This document shows, piece by piece, positions 53,104-61,652 of a stretch of DNA of 64,000 bases (position 1 is the first letter of the stretch; each line of letters begins with the position of its first letter). Location of the stretch: positions 45,266 to 109,265 of the forward strand of contig CAMBRC010000002.1 of NCBI GenBank assembly GCA_945869965.1. The letters are read 5' to 3'. The notes beneath the pieces are model-generated. The model was given only the letters and a program-made list of their open reading frames with translations. It was not told the origin of the DNA and made no database searches. Source of the DNA: Asaia bogorensis (GTDB lineage Bacteria > Pseudomonadota > Alphaproteobacteria > Acetobacterales > Acetobacteraceae). Position numbers and translations under genes: made by a program.

Positions 53104-54182
53104 TCCGCCAAGTTCCAGTCCGGCGGGATGATCTTCTCGATCACCAGTTCGATCTCATGGCACCCCTCGGCATGCACATGTGCCGGCAGGCCATACTGGT
53201 AACCAGCATCGTTCTCCACCAGATGCCGCACCCGATAGGAATTCGGCACCAATGCTGCCTCGAACTCCGCCAACAGGGAGGCCGGCGTATAGACCCGCTT
53301 GTGATCGGGATTCCACCGCGAAGGCGTGCGCCGCCGGCGCTCATACAGATGGGCACTCGGCACCACGGTAATGATGTGCCCGCCCACGCGCACCACACGG
53401 TGCCATTCCTGGATCGCCGTGATGTAATCGGGAATGTGCTCCAGGCAGTGGCTGGAATAAACCGCATCCTGGCTGTCGCTCGCAAACGGCAGGAAGCGCC
53501 CGTCATAGCCAGGATAATCGATATCCACCCCGATCGCCCCCGGCAGGATCGGCACCACCTCGCCCAAGGTATCGTAGCCCTGGAAACCGACATCCAGCAC
53601 GGCCGGCCCGGTGACGAAACGCGTCCAGAACTCGCTGTCGATCTTGGCATCGAAGCTCATTCGGGACTCCCGCCCCACCGGCCGTCCGCGCTCGCCCGAC
53701 AGGTCGAAGGGCCGCCGCACCTGCCCCTCCTCCCACGACAGCCGCCCCAGCATCAGCCCGAGATAGCGCATGTCATCGCCCAGCCCCAGCAGCGCCGGAC
53801 GCACCCCAGTCAGGATCCGCATCTCCAGCACGACCTCGCCGGACTCCGCCAACACCGACTCCGGCACATCAAGCCGACGCACCCGCATCGCCGCGTCCTT
53901 GACGTTCCACTGCTGCAACCGGTGCCCGTTGACCGACAGCCCCACCCGCTGCTCCGCCACCAGGCCGCGCGCCACATAACCCAGCGATTCCAGCCGCAGC
54001 ACCACCCCGCCCGCCGGCCTGAACGGCAGCCGGAAGCGCAGCCGCACCGTCTCGCTGTCGGTCCAACGCCCATGCGCCTCCGCCGCCGCCAGCCCTTCGG
54101 CGACGACATACCGCCCGGCCTCCTGACCATGCAGCGCTACCCCTCCCAGCGGCAGCGGCAACAGATCGTGCGTATCGCTCAT
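53100..54182 (-). CDS. SAM-dependent methyltransferase, two-domain
   Basis: A 360-residue protein. The first 160 residues form a beta-rich region with no recognised domain (LRLESLGYVARGLVAEQRVG). The C-terminal half is a class I methyltransferase: VLDVGFQGYDTLGEV as motif I, IGVDIDYPGYD as motif II, and SSHCLEHIPDY as the post-II catalytic segment. The CLEHI segment is common in sugar and glycan methyltransferases acting in surface polysaccharide synthesis. It is two bases downstream of iolG on the minus strand and overlaps the methyltransferase remnant. Its substrate is unknown. Confidence 0.8.
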   Translation of the reverse strand: MSDTHDLLPLPLGGVALHGQEAGRYVVAEGLAAAEAHGRWTDSETVRLRFRLPFRPAGGVVLRLESLGYVARGLVAEQRVGLSVNGHRLQQWNVKDAAMRVRRLDVPESVLAESGEVVLEMRILTGVRPALLGLGDDMRYLGLMLGRLSWEEGQVRRPFDLSGERGRPVGRESRMSFDAKIDSEFWTRFVTGPAVLDVGFQGYDTLGEVVPILPGAIGVDIDYPGYDGRFLPFASDSQDAVYSSHCLEHIPDYITAIQEWHRVVRVGGHIITVVPSAHLYERRRRTPSRWNPDHKRVYTPASLLAEFEAALVPNSYRVRHLVENDAGYQYGLPAHVHAEGCHEIELVIEKIIPPDWNLAE

Positions 54183-54184
54183 CG

Positions 54185-55168
54185 TCAGCCCACCAACCGC
54201 ACCGCCCGCCCGCTGCGCAGCGACTCCGCCGCCGCATCCGCCAGCAGCAGCGCCGCCAACCCGTCGCGCCCATCCGGCCGCACCGCCTGCCCCCCCACAA
54301 CACCCGCCACGAACGCATCCAACTCCGCCCGATACGCCGCCGCATAGCGCTCGAGAAAAAACGGCAGCGCCACCTCGGTCGTAAATCCCCCCGCCCCCGC
54401 CCGTTCCAGCGTGCTGACCGGCACATTGCCCGCCCGCAACATCCCCAACACACCATGCGCCTCGATCCGCTGGTCATAGCCATAGCTCGCCCGCCGCGAA
54501 TTGCTGATGCTGCACAGCCGCCCGGACGCGGTCCGCAGCGTGATCAGCGCGGTGTCGACATCCCCCGCCGCCCCGATCCCCGGGTCCACCAGACAGGACG
54601 CGGCGGCAAACACCTCCACCACCGCCTCGTCCAACAGGAACCGCGCCATGTCGAAATCGTGGATCGCCATGTCGCGGAACAACCCGCCGGAGGCCGCGAC
54701 ATAGGCTGGTGGTGGCGGGCTCGGATCCCGGCTGGTGATCGCCAGCACTTCCAGCGCCCCAATCTCCCCACCCGCCAACGCCGCCTTCAGCGCCGCGAAA
54801 TGCGGATCGAAACGCCGGTTGAACCCGATCATCAGCGGGATGCCCGCCCGCTCCGCCACCTCGACACAGGCCCGCGCCCGCTCCGCATCCAGGTCGATCG
54901 GCTTCTCGCAGAACACTGCCCGCCCGGCCGCCGCCGCCCGCTCGATGAACCCGGCATGGGTCGGCGTCGGCGACGCGATCAGCACCGCCGCGGCCTCGAA
55001 CGCCGCGTCCAACCCGATCACCGCGCTACCGCACGAAGCCGCCAACCGCTCGGCCGCCATGACATCGGGGTCGCAGATGCCCACCAGCCGTGCGCCGGCA
55101 TGGGCGGCCACATTGCGCGCATGGATCTGGCCGATCCGCCCCGCCCCGATCACCGCGATGTCGAGCAT
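54185..55168 (-). CDS. iolG: Inositol 2-dehydrogenase-like Gfo/Idh/MocA oxidoreductase
   Basis: A 327-residue NAD-dependent dehydrogenase. The Rossmann start is DIAVIGAGRIGQIHARNV. The conserved lysine is in CEKPIDLD and the catalytic Asp/His region is MAIHDFDMARFLL, the pattern of bacterial IolG. It oxidises myo-inositol (or a related cyclitol or sugar) to the 2-keto form. The ATG at 55168 gives the standard N-terminus. It is divergent from iolD with 77 bases between, consistent with an inositol catabolism unit, though iolB, C, E are absent from the window. Confidence 0.85.
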   Translation of the reverse strand: MLDIAVIGAGRIGQIHARNVAAHAGARLVGICDPDVMAAERLAASCGSAVIGLDAAFEAAAVLIASPTPTHAGFIERAAAAGRAVFCEKPIDLDAERARACVEVAERAGIPLMIGFNRRFDPHFAALKAALAGGEIGALEVLAITSRDPSPPPPAYVAASGGLFRDMAIHDFDMARFLLDEAVVEVFAAASCLVDPGIGAAGDVDTALITLRTASGRLCSISNSRRASYGYDQRIEAHGVLGMLRAGNVPVSTLERAGAGGFTTEVALPFFLERYAAAYRAELDAFVAGVVGGQAVRPDGRDGLAALLLADAAAESLRSGRAVRLVG

Positions 55169-55245
55169 GAAACCTCCCCTGCCGGCACCGCGATTGTCTC
55201 CCGCCCGGCGCCGATGGACAATGGCGCGCGAACACGGAGGACACC

Positions 55246-57093
55246 ATGACCACCATCCGGCTGACCTGCGCCCAGGCCGTGGTGCGCTTCCTCGCCGCCC
55301 AACGAACAACAGTCGACGGCGCCGAGGTCCCGCTCTTCGCCGGCATCTGGGCGATCTTCGGCCACGGCAACGTCGCCGCCATGGGCGAGGCCCTGTACGA
55401 AGCCGGCGACGCCTTGCCAACGTACCGCGGTCAGAACGAGCAATCCATGGCACTCGCCGCCGTCGCCTATGCCAAGGCAATGCGCCGCCGCCGCATGATG
55501 GCTGTCACCTCCTCGATCGGCCCCGGCGCCACCAACATGGTCACCGCCGCCGCCACCGCCCATGTCAACCGCCTGCCCATCCTGCTCCTCCCCGGCGACA
55601 TCTTCGCCGGACGGCGCCCCGACCCCGTCCTGCAACAGGTCGAGGATTTCGAGGACGGCACCATCTCCGCCAACGACTGCTTCCGCCCGGTTTCCCGGTT
55701 TTTCGACCGCATTGCCCGCCCGGAACAACTGCTGACCGCCCTGCCCCGCGCCATGGCCGTCCTGACCGACCCCGCCCAATGCGGCCCGGTCACCCTCGCC
55801 TTGTGCCAGGACACCCAAGCCGAAGCCTTCGACTACCCTGAATCCTTCTTCGCCCCCCGCCTCTGGCGCATCCGCCGCCCGCCACCGGACGGCCTCGAAC
55901 TCGCCGACGCCACCGCCCTGCTGCGCGCCGCCAAATCCCCCCTCATCATCGCCGGCGGCGGTGTCCACTATGCCGGCGCCACCGACACCCTGGCCCGCTT
56001 CGCCGAAACCCACGCCATCCCGGTCAGCGAAACCCAGGCCGGCAAAAGCGCCCTCCCGCACGACCACCCCCTCAACCTCGGCGCCATCGGCGTCTCCGGC
56101 ACCGCCGCGGCCAACCAGGCCGCCGAACAAGCCGACCTGATCCTGGCCGTCGGCACCCGCCTCGGCGACTTCGCCACCGGCTCCTGGGCACTCTACCAGA
56201 ACCCCACCCGAAAAATCATTGCCCTGAACGTCCAACCGTTCGACGCCGCCAAACGCCTGTCCTCCCCGCTGGTCGCGGACGCCGATCTCGGCCTCCAGGC
56301 ACTCTCCACCGCCCTCGCCACCCACCAAGCCCCCAGCACTTGGCTTGCCCAATACCAGGCCGCCCTGCCCCCCTGGCGCGACGCCGCCGCCCGCGCCACC
56401 GCCGCCAGCAACACGGCACTCCCCACCGACGCGCAAGTCCTCGGCGCCGTCCGCCGTGCCATCCCCGAAACCGCCATCATCGTCGCCGCCGCCGGTGGCC
56501 TCCCCGGCGAATTGCACAAGCTGTGGAACGCCACCAGCCCGGGCACCTACCACCTGGAATACGGCTATTCGTGCATGGGCTACGAAATCGCCGGCGCCAT
56601 CGGTGTGAAGATGGCTATGCCCGACCGTGAGGTCGTCGTCCTGCTCGGCGACGGCTCCTGGCTGATGATGAACTCCGAACTCGCCACCTCGGTCATGCTC
56701 GGCGTGAAGCTGATCGTCGTCCTGCTCGACAATGGCGGCTACGGCTGCATCGACCGGCTGCAACGCGGCACCGGCGGCGCCAGCTTCAACAACCTCCTGT
56801 CCACCGCCCGCCACGCAGCCATCCCAGTCTTCGATTTCGCCGCCCAGGCCACCGGCCTCGGCGCCATCGCCACCACCGTCACCGGCACCGCAGCACTCGA
56901 AGCCGCCATCGCCACCGCCCGCACCGCCGACCGCACAACCGTCATCGTGCTCAAAACCGATCCCGCCACCGGCACCGAAGCCGGCGGCCATTGGTGGGAT
57001 GTCGCCGTGCCCGAAATCTCGACCCGCGCCGAGGTCCGCATTGCCCGCGCCGCCGCCGACACCGCCCGCCAGGCCCAGCGCCTCGGCAATTGA
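55246..57093 (+). CDS. iolD: 3D-(3,5/4)-trihydroxycyclohexane-1,2-dione hydrolase IolD
   Basis: A 615-residue thiamine-diphosphate enzyme that opens the cyclitol dione ring in inositol catabolism. The catalytic Glu is E65 in YRGQNEQSMALAA. The ThDP-binding motif is GDGSWLMMNSE with the following LLDNGGYGCI. The family-specific extra N-terminal residues (WAIFGHGNVAAMGEAL) and overall length match IolD rather than acetolactate synthase. It lies next to divergent iolG. A binding-protein gene for an iron/phosphonate-type ABC system starts 89 bases downstream. Confidence 0.9.
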   Translation: MTTIRLTCAQAVVRFLAAQRTTVDGAEVPLFAGIWAIFGHGNVAAMGEALYEAGDALPTYRGQNEQSMALAAVAYAKAMRRRRMMAVTSSIGPGATNMVTAAATAHVNRLPILLLPGDIFAGRRPDPVLQQVEDFEDGTISANDCFRPVSRFFDRIARPEQLLTALPRAMAVLTDPAQCGPVTLALCQDTQAEAFDYPESFFAPRLWRIRRPPPDGLELADATALLRAAKSPLIIAGGGVHYAGATDTLARFAETHAIPVSETQAGKSALPHDHPLNLGAIGVSGTAAANQAAEQADLILAVGTRLGDFATGSWALYQNPTRKIIALNVQPFDAAKRLSSPLVADADLGLQALSTALATHQAPSTWLAQYQAALPPWRDAAARATAASNTALPTDAQVLGAVRRAIPETAIIVAAAGGLPGELHKLWNATSPGTYHLEYGYSCMGYEIAGAIGVKMAMPDREVVVLLGDGSWLMMNSELATSVMLGVKLIVVLLDNGGYGCIDRLQRGTGGASFNNLLSTARHAAIPVFDFAAQATGLGAIATTVTGTAALEAAIATARTADRTTVIVLKTDPATGTEAGGHWWDVAVPEISTRAEVRIARAAADTARQAQRLGN

Positions 57094-57182
57094 GCCGCAT
57101 GACGATTTTATGACCGTTCTGTTGCAGTCCGCCGCGCACTCGGCGTATTGCCTGACAAAACCACCGCCTCGGGAGGCCCGCC

Positions 57183-58196
57183 ATGCGCCACGTCGCACCA
57201 TTCCTTCTCGCCACCCTCCTGCTCGCCGCCGCCCCCGCGCGCGCCGACGTCGTGATCTATTGCAGCGCAGATGAAAAAATCTGCCGCGGCCTGGTCACCC
57301 TCTTCACCAAGGAAACCGGCATCAAGGCCGAGATGACCCGCCAATCCTCCGGCGAAACCTTCGCCCGCATCCGCGCCGAAAAGGACAACCCGCGCGGCGA
57401 CCTCTGGTGGGCCGGCACCGGCGACCCCCATCTCCAGGCCGCCGAGGAAGGGCTGACCGAGGAATACCGCTCGCCCATGCTGCCGAAAATGCGCGACTGG
57501 GCGACCAAGCAAGCCGAACGCTCGAATTACCGCACCGTCGGCGTCTACATGGGCGCCCTCGGCTACGGCTATAACCGCGAGGAACTCGCCCGCAAGAAGC
57601 TCACCGCGCCCAAATGCTGGGCCGACCTGCTGAAGCCTGAGTTCAAGGGCGAGGTCCAGATGGCCGACCCCAACTCCTCCGGCACCGCCTACACCATGCT
57701 CGCGACCCTGGTGCAGCTCTGGGGCGAGGAGCAAGCCTTCGACTACCTGAAGAAACTGCACCGCAACATCAACGACTACACCAAATCCGGCTCCGCCCCG
57801 GTCATGGCCGCCGGCCAGGGCGAAACCCTGATCGGCGTCGCCTTCCAGCACGACGTCGTCATGGTGACGCTGACCGGCAAGCCCCTGGTCACCGTCTCCC
57901 CCTGCGAAGGCACCGGCTACGAAGTCGGCTCGATGAGCCTGATCAAGGGCAGCCGCAACGCCGCCGACGCTCGCAAGTTCTACGACTGGGCCCTCGGTGT
58001 CTCCGCCCAGCGCATCATGCCCGAGTACGGCTCCTTCCAGGTGCCTTCGAACTCTGACGTACCGATCCCCAAGGACGCGCCCGACCTCAGCCAGATCAAG
58101 CTGATCGACTACGACTTCGCCAAATACGGCTCCACCGCCGAACGCCGCCGCCTGCTCGGCCGCTGGACCACCGAAGTGAAGGGCGCGCCGCGGTAA
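57183..58196 (+). CDS. ABC transporter substrate-binding protein (iron/phosphonate type)
   Basis: A 337-residue periplasmic binding protein with a signal peptide (APFLLATLLLAAAPARA). Features: VIYCSADEKICRGLVTLFTKE, NPRGDLWWAGTGDPH and SSGTAYTMLATLVQLWG. These are typical of the family that binds Fe3+, thiamine, spermidine or 2-aminoethylphosphonate. The tyrosine pair of Fe-binding members is not evident, so an organic ligand is at least as likely. The permease and ATPase genes follow. Its location with two ThDP enzymes suggests a small carboxylate or phosphonate substrate. Confidence 0.85.
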   Translation: MRHVAPFLLATLLLAAAPARADVVIYCSADEKICRGLVTLFTKETGIKAEMTRQSSGETFARIRAEKDNPRGDLWWAGTGDPHLQAAEEGLTEEYRSPMLPKMRDWATKQAERSNYRTVGVYMGALGYGYNREELARKKLTAPKCWADLLKPEFKGEVQMADPNSSGTAYTMLATLVQLWGEEQAFDYLKKLHRNINDYTKSGSAPVMAAGQGETLIGVAFQHDVVMVTLTGKPLVTVSPCEGTGYEVGSMSLIKGSRNAADARKFYDWALGVSAQRIMPEYGSFQVPSNSDVPIPKDAPDLSQIKLIDYDFAKYGSTAERRRLLGRWTTEVKGAPR

Positions 58197-58209
58197 CGGC
58201 CACCACCTC

Positions 58210-60375
58210 ATGTCGCTGACCGCCCGCGCCTGGGCCGCCACCCTGGCGCTGGTCGTGCTGCTGCTGCCCTGGTACGGCCAGGAGAAGCTCTGGACCAGCC
58301 TGCTCGCCGGCGACGCACTGCCGCTGGCCGCCGCCGCTTGGCCCCGGCCGTGGCTGCTCCCCCTCCTCGCCGCGCCAGTGGTCGCCCTGCTCGCCGCCTG
58401 GCGCGACATGCCCCGCCTGCTCGTCGCCGCCAGCCTGTTCGGCCTCGCTTGGCTCTGCCTGGAAGGCTTCGCCATCACCCACAAAGGCTGGGCATGGACC
58501 TGGCTGGGCTCCCTGCTCGGCGGCACGCCGACCCAACCCGCGCTGGGCTGGGGCGCCCTGGCCTACGCCTTCGCCTGCACCATGCTCGCCGCCGCCGGCC
58601 TCGCCCGCCAGGGCTGGTGCCGCGGCGACATGTTCGTCCTCGGCTCGATCCTGCTGATCCTCGGCGCCATCCTGCTCTTCGTGTTCTGGCCGGTGATGAC
58701 CGTGCTGATCTCCGCCGTGCGCGACAACAACGGCGGCTTCGCGCCAGGCCTGTTCTGGGAGAAGTTCACCGACCGTTCGATCTGGGGCCTGGAATGCCTC
58801 ACCGGCGCCGGCAATTGCGGTGCCGCCTGGAACACCCTGGCGCTGGCCGTCCTGGTCGGCCTGCTCTCCACCCTCCTGGGCCTCGCATTCGCGCTGGTCG
58901 CCCTGCGCACCGGCCTGCCGCTCAAGGGCCCGATCCGCATGCTCTCGCTGCTGCCGGTGATCACCCCGCCCTTCGTCATCGGCCTCGCGCTGATCCTGAT
59001 GTTCGGCCGGGCGGGCTTCGTCACCACCTTCCTCTACCAGAACTTCGACATCCCCCGCACCCGCTGGCTCTACGGCTGGCCCGGCGTCACCATTGCCCAG
59101 CTCCTCGCCTTCACCCCGATCGCCTTCCTGGTCCTGGTCGGCGTCCTGCAATCCGTCGCGCCCAGCCTCGAAGAAGCCGCCGGCACCCTGCGCGCCAGCC
59201 GCTGGCGCATTTTCCGCACCATCACCTGGCCGCTGATCCGCCCAGGCGTGGCCAACGCCTTCCTGATCGGCTTCATCGAAAGCATGGCCGATTTCGGCAA
59301 CCCGCTGATGCTCGGCGGCAGCTTCAACGTCCTCTCCACCGACATCTTCTTCGCCGTCGTCGGCGCCGCCCAGGACCAGGGCCGCGCCGCCGTCCTCGGC
59401 GTGGTCCTGCTCGCCTTCACCATGGCCGCCTTCACCGCCCAGCGCTTCTGGGTCGGCACCCGCAGCTACACCACCGTCACCGGCAAGGGCGACGGCGGCA
59501 TCCCGCCCCCGCTGCCGCTCGGCCTGCGCGCCCTGTGCTACACCACCGTCCTGCCCTGGCTCCTCCTGACCGTGGTGGTCTACGGCATCATCCTCGGCGG
59601 GGGCTTCGTCGTCTCGGTCGGGCGGGACCACACCCCAACGCTCAAATACTTCCTCACCGCCTTTTCCATCGACCACGGCGTCGGCGGCTGGTTCCTCAGC
59701 GGCTCGGCCTGGAGCAGCTTCCTCACCACCATGCAGCTCTCCGCCCTGTCGATGCCACTCACCGCCGCCTTCGGTCTGCTCACCGCCTGGCTGCTCGCCC
59801 GCCAGCAATTCCGCGGCCGCACCGCCTTCGAATTCCTCACCATGATGAGCTTCGCCATCCCCGGCACGGTGATCGGCATCAGCTACATCCTGGCCTTCAA
59901 CACCCCCCCGGTCGAACTCACCGGCACCGGCCTGATCCTCATCCTCGCCTTCCTGTTCCGCAACATGCCGGTCGGCATCCGGGCGGGCATGGCCAGCCTG
60001 AGCCAGATCGACAAGAGCCTGGACGAAGCCTCGCTCACCCTCGGCGCCCGCTCCTGGCGCACCTTCCGCCTGGTCATCCTGCCGATCCTGCGCCCGGCCA
60101 TCATCGCCGCCATGATCTACAGCTTCGTGCGCGCGGTCACCTCGGTCTCCGCGGTCATCTTCCTCACCACCGCCGAATACCAGCTCGCCACCGTCTACAT
60201 CGTCGGCCGGGCCGAGATCGGCGAACACGGCATCGCCCTGGCCTATTCTGCCGTCCTGATCGTGGTGATGCTCGCTGCCCTCATCGCCATCCGCGCCCTG
60301 GTCGGCGAACAGCGCATCGGCCGACGAACTGCCAACACCGGTACCCCACCCCCCATCGGACTAGCGGGATCATGA
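58210..60375 (+). CDS. ABC transporter permease, two permease domains fused
   Basis: A 721-residue membrane protein with about 12 spans and two BPD-type permease units in one chain, as in FbpB. The EAA loops are EAAGTLRAS (about residue 320) and EASLTLGAR (about residue 605), each followed by a W-R-x-F-R pattern. An extra N-terminal hydrophobic region of about 150 residues precedes the first unit. It has a four-base overlap with the ATPase gene. It begins 13 bases after the binding-protein stop. Confidence 0.93.
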   Translation: MSLTARAWAATLALVVLLLPWYGQEKLWTSLLAGDALPLAAAAWPRPWLLPLLAAPVVALLAAWRDMPRLLVAASLFGLAWLCLEGFAITHKGWAWTWLGSLLGGTPTQPALGWGALAYAFACTMLAAAGLARQGWCRGDMFVLGSILLILGAILLFVFWPVMTVLISAVRDNNGGFAPGLFWEKFTDRSIWGLECLTGAGNCGAAWNTLALAVLVGLLSTLLGLAFALVALRTGLPLKGPIRMLSLLPVITPPFVIGLALILMFGRAGFVTTFLYQNFDIPRTRWLYGWPGVTIAQLLAFTPIAFLVLVGVLQSVAPSLEEAAGTLRASRWRIFRTITWPLIRPGVANAFLIGFIESMADFGNPLMLGGSFNVLSTDIFFAVVGAAQDQGRAAVLGVVLLAFTMAAFTAQRFWVGTRSYTTVTGKGDGGIPPPLPLGLRALCYTTVLPWLLLTVVVYGIILGGGFVVSVGRDHTPTLKYFLTAFSIDHGVGGWFLSGSAWSSFLTTMQLSALSMPLTAAFGLLTAWLLARQQFRGRTAFEFLTMMSFAIPGTVIGISYILAFNTPPVELTGTGLILILAFLFRNMPVGIRAGMASLSQIDKSLDEASLTLGARSWRTFRLVILPILRPAIIAAMIYSFVRAVTSVSAVIFLTTAEYQLATVYIVGRAEIGEHGIALAYSAVLIVVMLAALIAIRALVGEQRIGRRTANTGTPPPIGLAGS

Positions 60376-61445
60376 CCAATTCAACCGCCCCCCTGGCCGC
60401 CGTCACCTTCCGAGCCGTCACCAAACGCTACGGCCCCATCGCCGCCGTCGACGCCGTCAGCTTCGACATCGCGCCGGCCTCCCTCGTCACCCTCCTCGGC
60501 CCCTCCGGCTGCGGCAAAACCACCACCCTGCGCCTCATCGCCGGCCTCGAACACGCCTCCGAAGGCCGCATCGAGATCGACGGCGCCGACGTCACCACCC
60601 TCTCCGCCGCCGACCGCGACGTCTCCATGGTGTTCCAGTCCTACGCCCTGTTCCCCCACATGACCGTCATGGAAAACGCTTGCTACGGCTTACGTGCGTC
60701 GGGCCTCAAACGCCCCGAAGCCGAAGCCCGCGCCGCCGAAAAACTCCGCCTCGTCGGCCTCACCGGCTTCGAACACCGCCTGCCCAGCGAACTCTCCGGC
60801 GGCCAGCAACAACGCGTCGCCGTCGCCCGCGCCATCGTCCTGGAACCCAAGGTCCTGCTCTTCGACGAACCCCTCTCCAACCTCGACGCCAAGCTCCGCC
60901 GCCGCGTGCGCGACGAAATCCGCGCCCTGCAACAGGACCTCCGCCTCACCGTGGTCTACGTCACCCACGACCAGGAAGAAGCCCTCGCCGTCTCCGACCG
61001 CATCATCGTCATGAGCCAGGCCCGCATCGCCCAGGACGGCACCCCCCGCGAACTCTACGAACAACCCGCCAGCCGCTTCGTCGCCGACTTCATCGGCAAC
61101 GCCAACCTCCTCCCCGCCACCCTGCGCCACACCGACGCCATCATGGGCGAAGCCACCATCGGCCCCCTCACCCTGCCCCTGCCCCATCGCGGCGTCCCGC
61201 CGGGCCCGGCATTGTTGGCCGTCCGCCCAAACGCTGTCCGCCTGTCGACCGACGGCTCCGGGTTACCCGGCCGCATCGCCCACGCCGCCTATCTCGGTGG
61301 TCACATGGAATACGGCATCACCCTCCCGGGCATCGACGCCGAACTCTTCGCCATCGCCCCCGACGTCACCACCCCCCACCGCGCCGGCCAGGACATCCAC
61401 GTCACCTTCGACCCCACTGGCCTCGCCGTCGTCCGCTCGGAGTAG
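60372..61445 (+). CDS. ABC transporter ATP-binding protein (FbpC/PotA type)
   Basis: A 357-residue ABC ATPase. Walker A is GPSGCGKTT, signature [13 protein letters not shown], Walker [14 protein letters not shown]-loop [10 protein letters not shown]. The C-terminal TOBE-like domain ([25 protein letters not shown]) is typical of the iron/spermidine/phosphonate group. The ATG at 60372 overlaps the permease stop. A palindromic element copy begins 10 bases after its stop, ahead of a ThDP enzyme gene. Confidence 0.95.
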   Translation: MTNSTAPLAAVTFRAVTKRYGPIAAVDAVSFDIAPASLVTLLGPSGCGKTTTLRLIAGLEHASEGRIEIDGADVTTLSAADRDVSMVFQSYALFPHMTVMENACYGLRASGLKRPEAEARAAEKLRLVGLTGFEHRLPSELSGGQQQRVAVARAIVLEPKVLLFDEPLSNLDAKLRRRVRDEIRALQQDLRLTVVYVTHDQEEALAVSDRIIVMSQARIAQDGTPRELYEQPASRFVADFIGNANLLPATLRHTDAIMGEATIGPLTLPLPHRGVPPGPALLAVRPNAVRLSTDGSGLPGRIAHAAYLGGHMEYGITLPGIDAELFAIAPDVTTPHRAGQDIHVTFDPTGLAVVRSE

Positions 61446-61455
61446 CAAGGAAGGT

Positions 61456-61543
61456 CTTCTTTTTGTGAACAAAAAGAAGCAAAAAAACTTCATCCATCAG
61501 CAAGCGGATAAGAGTTTTTTGTTTCTTTTTTCCAAAAAAGAAC
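61456..61543. repeat. Dispersed A/T palindromic element, full copy 6
   Basis: The left palindrome CTTCTTTTTGT-GA-ACAAAAAGAAG lies at 61456-61479. The arm CAAAAAAACTTCATCCAT follows, then GCGGATAAGAGTTTTTTG and an imperfect right palindrome GTTTCTTTTTTCCAAAAAAGAAC (61521-61543). It begins 10 bases after the ABC ATPase stop. Confidence 0.9.
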
Positions 61544-61652
61544 TGCTTGCTTCCTGCCACACTCTCCACGCATGCCAAAACCCGCCCCCGCCCGTTGCCA
61601 GCCCGCCCCCGCCCGCCTAGGCTCCCGATTATCCGTCCAAGGGAGACCCAGA

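Noticed and set aside
58096..60228. Long acidic frame antisense to the fused permease
   Set aside because: Its composition (Gly, Glu, Asp, Gln-rich) is typical of antisense shadows of C-ending codons; no domain or RBS supports it.
58338..61445. A 1035-codon frame running through the permease region into the ABC ATPase
   Set aside because: The upstream part is an alternative frame of the permease gene; the ATPase has its own ATG at 60372 overlapping the permease stop.
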